Origin: JBFMCT01 sp046565765
GTDB taxonomy: Bacteria; Actinomycetota; Acidimicrobiia; Acidimicrobiales; AC-14
Length of the DNA stretch: 64,000 bases
Direction: 5' to 3'
Assembly: GCA_046565765.1 (NCBI GenBank)
Contig: JBKHXX010000078.1
Location: 1 to 64,000 of the forward strand
Positions 1 to 6,666 of this stretch are shown here, in pieces; the first letter of the stretch is position 1, and every line of letters begins with the position of its first letter. The notes under the pieces are model-generated. The model was not told the DNA's origin, made no database searches, and was given only the letters and a program-made list of their open reading frames with translations. The position numbers and the translations under genes are program-made.

Positions 1-2107
1 CTCCAAGGAGATCCGGCTCGCGGACCCACCAGCCCATCCCTCCATCGTGACAGCTGTCCGAGAGATCGACACGGGTGGGGCCAAATGAGGTGAGCACGGT
101 GGGGCCAGTCCGGCTTGACACACTCACCTCTCGTTCCCGCTCCGCCCGACGGCTCTCGATCCGGGCCTCGTCGTGGACGACGCGGGCCACCACGCTCCCC
201 CGCTCGAACAGCACGAACGCCTCGGGCCTCTCCGCCACATCCCGTCCTGTCGTTCCCGACATCTCGCCGTCTGGCGCCGGTCGTGTCCAGTCGGGTGGCA
301 GAACATGGAGCGTCGAGGGGTCCATGTCGTTCTCCAGGCAGATGGCCTCGATGTGGCGGTCCAGGCCCAGCTCGGCGTGACAGACCACGTCGAGGAACTG
401 CTGGTCGGGACCGACCCGGCCGGTGAGGGCCGGATGCACCAGGACCCGGACGCCCCGGCCGACGAACTGGTAGAACTCGCTGAAGCTGCCGTAGGGACGA
501 AGCGGTGCCACCACGGAGATGGGGGGGAAGTCGTACCCCTGCCCCAGCATCTTCAGTTGGACGATGCCTTGCAGATCACCCGCGTCGGACTCGAAGCGTT
601 CACGCGTCCGCCGGATCTGGGTCTCGGTCATGCTGTGATGCAGCCAGGCGCAGGGGATGCCGTGGTCGTTGGCGATGTTCGAGATCTGCTCGGCGTGTCG
701 CTCCCCGAGAGCGGAGAAGAGCACTCTCGGCTTGACGGGGTAGAGGATCTCGCCCTGGCGGTCCAGGCAGGTCTTGACGGTGCGCATCACCTGGCGAATG
801 GGCTCGTGGGACTTCGCCGTGATCCGCGCCAGCTTGCGCTCGTCCGCGATTAGCTCCAGCAGAGCTTCTCGGCCCACGATCTCCTCCCGGTAGCCGTCCG
901 GCCAGACCATCTCGTAGGTGGTCGCCACGGGGTCGGGCGCGAACTGATGGACACGGAGGTTCTTGGCGTTGCCGTCGGCGATCGAGTCGATGAGTCGGTA
1001 GCGATAGACCACGTCGGCGTCGATCGGGCGCCCATCGAGGCGCTGAAAGCATGCCGACATGAGGAGTGTCCGGGCCCGCTCGAAGTGGTGGAAGAGGCGC
1101 TGGTAGGACTCGGCGGCCGCGATGTGGGCCTCGTCGACCACGATGAAGTCGATGTCGTCGGGGAGGAGCTTCGTCAGGAGATCATCCGGGTCCTCACCCG
1201 TTCCCAGCGAGTGGAAGTTGGTCACGATGATGTCGGCCGCCAGCAGCTCCTCACGGGTGATGCCTCGGACCGCCCCCTCCTCGCGGTCGAGGGTGCGGAC
1301 CGCCGGGGGCGGGAAACCGGGGATCAAGGGTCCGCCCGGAAGGTTGTAGAGGACGTTGCGGGACTGGGTGTGGTCCAACGCCGTGTCGAACGTCCCGCGG
1401 ATGACGTTGCCAGGGGTGACGATGAGTCCCCGACGGCGAGCGAAGCCCAGGCAGGCGACCACGCCCAGTGCGGTCTTTCCGGCCCCCACGGCCATCACGC
1501 AGGCGGCGTCGTCGCCTCCACTTCCGTAGTAGTTGGCCAGGGCGCCAAACGCCTCTTGCTGGCAGCGGCGCAGCGTGAGGTGGTTGAGCTTGTCCCGCAC
1601 GCGGTCGAAGTAGCCGTCCGCCACCTGCGACTCCTTTCCTGTTCGGGGGCGGGGCGAAGCCGCCAGGGCACAAAGGGGGTTGGGCTCCATCTCAGGGCGC
1701 TCGACCTTGGGGTGCTCCACCAGGAGACGGTCGAGTTCGGCGTCGATGCGAAGGACGGCCTGGAGCTGCGCCACGCACCGGGCGGTGTCGAGCCGGATGG
1801 CGTCGTAGGAGAACCGCACCACCTGTCGACCGGTGGCGGCAAGGTCGTTCTGACGCATCCGGTCATATGTGAACGCCCACCTGGTGCCGTGGAACTCGAA
1901 CCCGTCTAGCTCTACGGCGACAACGATGCGTGCCCCGGTCAGCTCGTAGTCCAGGCGATAGCGGCGGCCGGCAACCTCCACCTCGACCTGCGCCCCCAGG
2001 CGCGCGACGATCTCGGGCTCTACCGCCGGGGCCAGGACCCATCGCAGGAAGGCCCACTCCAGGAACGAACTCGACTGCACCCGCTCCCAGAGCGGGGCGG
2101 CCGTCAA
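1..2107 (-). CDS. Vsr-fold/DUF559-like nuclease domain fused to DEAH-box SF2 helicase (partial, runs off left edge)
   Basis: The reading frame is open from a TTG start (2107-2105) to the window edge, at least 702 codons with no stop. The TTG overlaps the stop of the upstream gene as TTGA and has a GGAGG four to five bases before it. Residues about 1-115 resemble the DUF559/very-short-patch-repair endonuclease fold: RYRLDYEL, then AVELDGFEFHGTRW, then R..QN and VVRFSYDAI. An SF2 helicase follows with Walker A AVGAGKT (206-212), DEAH box VVDEAH (323-328), a motif III region reading MSACF (350-354) instead of the usual TAT, and motif VI QFVGRGVRV. An internal GTG at 1624 with AGGAG six bases upstream could start a helicase-only product. 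The architecture suggests a nucleic-acid-targeting defence enzyme; the target is unknown. The C-terminus is not visible. Confidence 0.8.
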   Translation of the reverse strand, partial: MTAAPLWERVQSSSFLEWAFLRWVLAPAVEPEIVARLGAQVEVEVAGRRYRLDYELTGARIVVAVELDGFEFHGTRWAFTYDRMRQNDLAATGRQVVRFSYDAIRLDTARCVAQLQAVLRIDAELDRLLVEHPKVERPEMEPNPLCALAASPRPRTGKESQVADGYFDRVRDKLNHLTLRRCQQEAFGALANYYGSGGDDAACVMAVGAGKTALGVVACLGFARRRGLIVTPGNVIRGTFDTALDHTQSRNVLYNLPGGPLIPGFPPPAVRTLDREEGAVRGITREELLAADIIVTNFHSLGTGEDPDDLLTKLLPDDIDFIVVDEAHIAAAESYQRLFHHFERARTLLMSACFQRLDGRPIDADVVYRYRLIDSIADGNAKNLRVHQFAPDPVATTYEMVWPDGYREEIVGREALLELIADERKLARITAKSHEPIRQVMRTVKTCLDRQGEILYPVKPRVLFSALGERHAEQISNIANDHGIPCAWLHHSMTETQIRRTRERFESDAGDLQGIVQLKMLGQGYDFPPISVVAPLRPYGSFSEFYQFVGRGVRVLVHPALTGRVGPDQQFLDVVCHAELGLDRHIEAICLENDMDPSTLHVLPPDWTRPAPDGEMSGTTGRDVAERPEAFVLFERGSVVARVVHDEARIESRRAEREREVSVSSRTGPTVLTSFGPTRVDLSDSCHDGGMGWWVREPDLLG

Positions 2108-2712
2108 GCGTCCTCCGCTTCGAGAACCGCGAGGCGCTCTCGCAGCTCCTCTGCCTTCTCCGGGAGCTGGTCGAACCACTCGGCCAGGGTTGCGACCTCC
2201 AGCGCCTCGCGTAACGCCCCTTCTCGCTCGTAGAGCGTGATCAGCGTCTTGAAGGCGCTGACGCTGTAGAACCCACCTTTCGGCCGGTACTCGTCCGAGA
2301 CCGCATCTGGCCGAGCCTGGATGAGCCGGATGTCCAGCCAGCAGAGACGCTCGACGTCGTCGAGCACCTCGGGCTCAGCCCGTCGGCGGCTCCAGAGCGC
2401 CGTCGCGGCGCCCTGAATGGCGAAGTGGTAGTCGGTGGCCTGACCTGGCACCTCCAGCGCCTCGGCGACGTTGCGGAGCACCTTGGCGGTGGGCATGGCG
2501 TTCCAGTCCACGAAGGCCCGCTCGTGAGCAGGTGACGCCGATCCGTTTCCCCACCACAGTGTCTGAGGCGGACCCCCAACGTCCTCGTTCCGGTCGGAGG
2601 TGTGGACCTCCGGAACGGCGTTGTGCCCCTTGAGTCGGCGCCGGTCGACACCCGGCCCCTCATAAGCGACACCGGGTATCTCTGCGAACCGCCGGAACCA
2701 GTCGATGCTCAC
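2104..2712 (-). CDS. Uncharacterised protein, translationally coupled to the nuclease-helicase
   Basis: This 202-residue protein starts at a GTG (2712-2710) and its TGA overlaps the TTG start of the downstream nuclease-helicase, so the two are very probably one operon. I do not recognise a family. It is soluble and acidic, with no signal peptide or membrane segment. The first 90 residues are polar with few predicted secondary elements. The last 100 are helix-rich, with a stretch (AFKTLITLYEREGALREAL) resembling a helical-hairpin repeat. Tight coupling to a probable defence enzyme suggests a cognate subunit or regulator, by context only. The start is not strongly supported because no good ribosome-binding site precedes it. 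Confidence 0.65.
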   Translation of the reverse strand: MSIDWFRRFAEIPGVAYEGPGVDRRRLKGHNAVPEVHTSDRNEDVGGPPQTLWWGNGSASPAHERAFVDWNAMPTAKVLRNVAEALEVPGQATDYHFAIQGAATALWSRRRAEPEVLDDVERLCWLDIRLIQARPDAVSDEYRPKGGFYSVSAFKTLITLYEREGALREALEVATLAEWFDQLPEKAEELRERLAVLEAEDA

Positions 2713-3296
2713 GCCGCCGACCGCGACCGCCGCCCTCCGCTCATCCCTTCAAGGGTAGATGCCACCTTCCCCACCCAGCGCTTTGCCCGTAGCTTGGCCC
2801 TTGTCCGTCGTTCGGCTGCTTGGCGCCGCGTCCGCGGCCTGGTCGAAAAAACATTCGCTTTCCGCTCGCGCGTACGTTTACCGCGGTGCTCCTCTTTCGG
2901 GCAGCGGAGGAGTTGAACTTGCCCGTTCCGGGCCCGAACCTGTTCTGACCTCCGTATCTTGGTGACATGCCCTCGAAGCGCGACCACCTCCTCCCGCAGC
3001 TCTACGTCCGGCGCTGGGCTGATGCCGACGGCCAAGTGCGGCTGGTCGACACGCGTGAGGGACGTTCGTTCTTCGCCAACGTCGCCGTGTGGTAGCCGAC
3101 GTCAGCAAGAGCCGGACGCTCCAGATGCAGACACGCCGGCCAAGATCGCGGCGGGATGACTGCCGCACGCAGGTCGCACGGGTGCTCGATCAACCCGCTC
3201 CCTCGCTGGACTGGAATGGAACGTTTGCATTGCCACCCAGTTGTCTTGCGATGCTCCTACCATCGAACGAGAACTCCCGAAGAACGGCGGCAAGCA
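2713..3296. other. Gene-poor stretch between the nuclease-helicase operon and the PHP-ATPase gene
   Basis: These 584 bases hold only the short DUF4238-like fragment at 2967-3095. Other open frames here overlap the divergent starts, have no ribosome-binding site and encode Arg/Ser-rich low-complexity translations, so I treat them as non-coding. The stretch must contain the promoters for both flanking transcription units, but I see no clear operator. Base composition falls towards the right, into the less GC-rich PHP-ATPase gene. Confidence 0.5.
2967..3095 (+). pseudogene. Truncated DUF4238-like N-terminus (42 codons)
   Basis: An ATG at 2967 opens 42 codons ending in TAG. The translation begins MPSKRDHLLPQLYVRRWAD and continues with a VRLVDTREGRSF-type segment. 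This resembles the N-terminus of DUF4238 proteins, which begin with a basic stretch, H-hydrophobic-PQ-hydrophobic-LR-F/W-A, then a short beta hairpin. Such proteins are normally 250-350 residues, so this is either a remnant or a decayed start. A continuation in another frame after the stop is not convincing. Similar genes are common passengers of defence islands. The family match rests on a short motif and is tentative. Confidence 0.4.
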
Positions 3297-5783
3297 ATGT
3301 GGCGACAATGTGACCTCCATGTTCATACAGTCCCCAACGAGCAATGCTCGGAGGAGTGGGATGCAGCCGCGTGGGTTCGCGCCGCTTTGGACATGGGGCT
3401 CGATGTTGTCGCAGTAGCGGATCACGACCACGTCGATCATGTGGCCGACGCCGTCGCTGCAGCGCGAGGCAGTTCTTTGGAGGTCGTTCCCGGCGTCGAA
3501 TTGTCGACCGACCGTGGCCACGTGCTGGTCCTCGCGCCTGGCGGAAGCTCCGTCGTGCTCGCGGAACTTATTACGCGAGTTGGAGCGCGGCCCGGCCACC
3601 AAGTGCCTTTCGATGATGTTGTCGCAGCCCTAGAAGCGCGCCGATCAAATGGTGAACCTTTTGGCCACCATCTTGTAACAATAGGCTCTCACGTCGACAT
3701 GGAGGGATCCTTACTCGGTGCTAACAACCCGCTTAGCGTCGACGGGCAGATCCAACTTGCGAGTCGCCTCCATGCCCTCGAGGTCTGCCGCGCTGATGTA
3801 TTAGACCAGTGGCTCCGAACAGGTGTCAAGCAGTCTGGTCGTCGTTTCACATTCGTACGCGGCTCGGATGCTCATACGATCCGTAACTGGGAGACGCGGT
3901 TCACCTGGCTCTATCTTCCTAATTTATCGGTTTCAAGCTTTCGCCACGCGTTTGCACTTCCGGAATCCGCGGTACGTTTCGACAACCCACCATCAGCACC
4001 TTCTTGGTGGATCGAGTCAATCGAGTTCGTTGGTGGTCACCACGATGGATCACGTTTTGAGTTCTGCGAACGCTCGAATGCCCTAATAGGCCCGCCAAAT
4101 TCGGGAAAGTCCCTAGTGGTCGACGCACTCAAGTTTGTTTTCGGCGTGACCTGTGATATTCCTGAGGTTGAGGCAGTGTCAACATCCCGCGCGAAGAAGT
4201 GCCTACCTATTGGAACGGCGATAGAGGTTCGCGTTCGAACGCCTACGGGCCAGAAGGTGCTCAGTCGAACTGTTGGTGGAACCGCGGCGGCCCAGCCGCC
4301 ATTCCGTCCGATAATTTTCAGTCAGACCGAACTCACACGAAGAGGAATGGCTACCTCGCCATCGATAGCGTTACTTGATCTGCACGTGCCACGTGTTGAC
4401 GTCCTTAAGACTGAGATCGACGATCAGTCCCGCTTGTTGGAGGAGCGATTTCTCGACCTTGTCGCGACAGCAAGGGACGCAGCTGCGCTTCACGAGATCG
4501 TCGCAAATCCGCAGGATGGGCTGGACGCAACGAAGGCAGAACTTGGACGCCTCTTGGGCACTGAGGAGATCGCGCGCCGAGCGACCGACGCCGTGCGCGT
4601 TCTGCAGTGGCGGGAGAAGGTGGACAAGTCGGTCGAGCAATGGGAGCGAACGTTCGTTGCCACGTCGCCGAAACCTCCCCCAGCCCCCCGACTGTCCGAT
4701 AAGCAAGAGCTAGGTCGATTCATGCCGAGCGCCGAACTCACATCGATCGGCCAGAAGTTCAGCGACTCGGTTAGGGCCGCCGTTGTCGCAGCACGGAACG
4801 AGATGCGTTCCGTCCTAGCTCGAGATGAGTCCGACTTCGTCCAGTTACAGAAAGACCTGCACGCAGAACTGAAGGCGGCTGGGTTCGATGCTGGGACTGA
4901 AGTGACCGCTCGCCTCGACGATCTCCGAAACCGTGTCGGGGAATTGGAAGAGACCCAAAACGAACTCCATGATCTCGAGGCGGAGCTTGACGGCGGCCTT
5001 GACGAACTGCGGGAGCTACTTGGCCAGGCAGAACAAGCGCGCGAGGCTTTGAGCGCCGCGCGGAAAGCGGCTTGCCGGGCCGTGAACAGTTCGATGCGAA
5101 CATTCTTTGCTCGGATCGACCCGCGAGGTGTGAACGAACGCATCGACAGCGTCATTGACGACCTGAAGACTGGGACATACATGCGCCCGGAGACCAGACG
5201 TCGGATACGCGACGGTCTAGACCGTTACGGATTGCTGGAGTACGCACTTCGTTACCTTCAGCGCAGGGAAGGAGCACCCCGTGAGCCGATCTCGGATCAG
5301 GACCGAATCGTCCAAGAGGCCATCGAGCGCGGACGCCTCCAGGACATTGCTCGTCTAGCTTGTCTATGGCCAGGCGACGCACTGTTTCTTGATAGGAAAA
5401 CCTCACCGCCGACACCATTCTCGGAGCTGACCGAAGGTTTGCGAGCCCTAGCTATCAAGGAGATTTCGTTTGCTGCGTCGGATCTTCCGGTCGTGTCGGA
5501 TCAGCCGGAAGACGCTGTTCCGACTCGCTCCGTCTTCGACAGCCTAGTGCCGACACTTCGGGAGCAGCGCACCGGGCGACAGTTCATCGTTGTTAGCCAC
5601 GACGCCAACATCGTAGTCGCAAGCGATGTTGAGCGTGTCTGCGTCCTTGATGCGAACGAAGACGGGTCTCCTCATACCGGTACGCTGTTCGACCCAGTAA
5701 TTCGCAGCGCGGCGCTAGAACATCTTGAAGGGGGGCAGGCGGCGTTCAAACTAAGGGCGGCCAGGTATGAACAGCTGGATTAG
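3297..5783 (+). CDS. PHP-domain phosphoesterase fused to SMC/RecN-type ATPase (TrlF-like)
   Basis: The protein is 828 residues from ATG 3297; an in-frame ATG at 3156 would add 47 residues unrelated to the PHP fold. An N-terminal PHP domain shows CDLHVHT (5-11), VADHDH (40-45), PGVELST (65-71) and GSDAHT (189-194), the metal-binding His/Asp/Glu set of this superfamily. An ABC/SMC-type ATPase follows, with Walker A GPPNSGKS (265-272), a long charged coiled-coil region (about 370-640), a degenerate Walker B segment LPVVSDQPED near 730, and the switch motif VVSHDAN. PHP plus ATPase is the architecture of TrlF-like proteins, several of which lie in defence or mobile regions. Codon use is visibly less GC-rich than in neighbours, consistent with horizontal transfer. 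A nuclease or phosphoesterase gated by ATP is inference. Confidence 0.85.
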   Translation: MWRQCDLHVHTVPNEQCSEEWDAAAWVRAALDMGLDVVAVADHDHVDHVADAVAAARGSSLEVVPGVELSTDRGHVLVLAPGGSSVVLAELITRVGARPGHQVPFDDVVAALEARRSNGEPFGHHLVTIGSHVDMEGSLLGANNPLSVDGQIQLASRLHALEVCRADVLDQWLRTGVKQSGRRFTFVRGSDAHTIRNWETRFTWLYLPNLSVSSFRHAFALPESAVRFDNPPSAPSWWIESIEFVGGHHDGSRFEFCERSNALIGPPNSGKSLVVDALKFVFGVTCDIPEVEAVSTSRAKKCLPIGTAIEVRVRTPTGQKVLSRTVGGTAAAQPPFRPIIFSQTELTRRGMATSPSIALLDLHVPRVDVLKTEIDDQSRLLEERFLDLVATARDAAALHEIVANPQDGLDATKAELGRLLGTEEIARRATDAVRVLQWREKVDKSVEQWERTFVATSPKPPPAPRLSDKQELGRFMPSAELTSIGQKFSDSVRAAVVAARNEMRSVLARDESDFVQLQKDLHAELKAAGFDAGTEVTARLDDLRNRVGELEETQNELHDLEAELDGGLDELRELLGQAEQAREALSAARKAACRAVNSSMRTFFARIDPRGVNERIDSVIDDLKTGTYMRPETRRRIRDGLDRYGLLEYALRYLQRREGAPREPISDQDRIVQEAIERGRLQDIARLACLWPGDALFLDRKTSPPTPFSELTEGLRALAIKEISFAASDLPVVSDQPEDAVPTRSVFDSLVPTLREQRTGRQFIVVSHDANIVVASDVERVCVLDANEDGSPHTGTLFDPVIRSAALEHLEGGQAAFKLRAARYEQLD

Positions 5784-6167
5784 CGTGGCCCCGGGAAGCT
5801 CACTGAAGACCTCGCCCGAGGGGAGCGCATTTGCGCACTGAGCCCGTCCCGCACACCCGCCCCCTCCTGAGCCGGTCTGCACCGAGCGAGGCGAGATCGC
5901 GATGACCACGAGCGGTGGCGGCCTCCACGGGAGTGGTTCCTGCCCCCTGGGCTTGCCGAGGCTCGACTCAGAAGTCACGCGTTGGCCTGTGGATAACGGC
6001 AAACCGTGAGAACCGCCGTGAGAACCATACGTCCGCGAAAACCGGAAACGGGGGGTCGCAAACGGTCACCTATGGTCAAGACCGAAACTCGCAAAAGTCC
6101 TGGTCAGAGGCCATACGGGGCACCAGCGGGCACTTGTGGAGTCGTGTGGAAAACCTGTGGATGGGCT
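5784..6167 (+). other. Non-coding right end of the putative element
   Basis: These 384 bases hold no supportable gene. The open frames here run through the tRNA fragment and give low-complexity translations. The stretch contains a pair of 11-bp direct repeats (6004-6026) and several AC-rich GAAAC/GAAAAC words, then abuts the tRNA-Arg 3' half. This is what the terminal non-coding arm of an integrated element commonly looks like. No integrase or excisionase gene is visible here. Confidence 0.45.
6004..6026 (+). repeat. Two adjacent 11-bp direct repeats, CCGTGAGAACC, with one base between them
   Basis: CCGTGAGAACC occurs at 6004-6014 and again at 6016-6026, a 12-bp period. It lies about 140 bases inside the putative attachment core at 6168-6209. 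Short direct repeats at this distance are typical of arm-type binding sites for tyrosine integrases, so that role is possible. A chance repeat or a site for another DNA-binding protein cannot be excluded. Confidence 0.4.
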
Positions 6168-6209
6168 CTACGGATCAGAAGGTTGGGGGTTCGAATCCCT
6201 CCCAGCGCG
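6168..6209 (+). other. tRNA-Arg(ACG) 3' half, putative attachment site (attR-like)
   Basis: The sequence reads as the 3' part of a tRNA. It has anticodon loop CTACGGA (6168-6174, anticodon ACG), the 3' anticodon strand TCAGA, a five-base variable loop, T stem GGGGG with loop TTCGAAT paired to CCCTC (6185-6201), acceptor strand CCAGCGC and discriminator G (6209). The five bases before the loop (GGGCT) cannot pair with TCAGA and there is no D arm or 5' acceptor strand, so this is not a functional tRNA gene. Integration into a tRNA gene leaves exactly such a 3' duplicate at the distal end of the element. Its orientation places the element to the left and the intact tRNA gene further left, outside this window. 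Confidence 0.7.
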
Positions 6210-6450
6210 CTAGGCCTTGGTTATTGGGTTCGTCACCTGAGCATCGCCTCACTTCGGACCCCTTCTCGGGATCCTTTGGCCGGTCGGCCGACGGAAAGCG
6301 CGCTTCCTGGAGCGGACGGTCCAATCAGGCGCCGGCAGGCCGAGCGGGGCTGCTTCCCGCCCGCAGCGTGCGATCCGGGGCGGCCAGCGACTCTTGCGTG
6401 ACCTTGTGAGTCCACTGAGGACTCTAAACGAAACCTCGAGTCTCTTTCGA

Positions 6451-6620
6451 GTGGTCCGTGACCGGCTGCCCGAGCCGTTGCTCTACCTGTCTCCGTACTT
6501 CGAGGAACACGACGCGACGAGTACTACGGCGCGCTGCAGGGCGTCCGTGAGCGCGGCGACCTCGAACAGTGGCTCGCCCTGTTCCTGGACGGCGTCCGCG
6601 TGCAGGCCACGGGTGCGCAG
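6451..6620 (+). pseudogene. Fic-family protein C-terminal remnant (frameshifted)
   Basis: Two frames joined at about 6511 give a recognisable segment of Fic-family proteins: RDRLPEPLLYLSPYFEEH in one frame, then RDEYYGALQGVRERGDLEQW and LALFLDGVRVQA in another. In intact Fic proteins this stretch (LYLSPYFE.HRDEYY..L..VRE.GDWE.W..FFL.GV) lies just after the Fic core. The shift looks like a two-base insertion at 6511-6512. The HPFxxGNGR core is absent, so only a tail fragment survives. It directly abuts the LuxR regulator at 6667, suggesting that a deletion joined them. Confidence 0.6.
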
Positions 6621-6666
6621 CATCGGTGCTCGGTCATGGCACGCGGCGCTGGCGTACCGTTTGGCC

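Noticed and set aside
173..1909. Long plus-strand open frames opposite the nuclease-helicase
   Set aside because: The minus-strand frame carries complete helicase motifs through this whole span; the plus-strand translations are low-complexity shadows of high-GC codons.
2709..3035. Minus-strand 108-codon frame
   Set aside because: Arg-rich translation, overlaps the GTG start region of the 2104-2712 gene and the DUF4238 stub, and has no ribosome-binding site.
6100..6211. Complete tRNA-Arg gene
   Set aside because: Only the 3' half is present; the 5' anticodon strand cannot pair and no D arm or 5' acceptor strand is found.
5915..6409. Plus-strand 164-codon frame across the tRNA fragment
   Set aside because: It reads through the conserved tRNA T arm and has no recognisable protein features.
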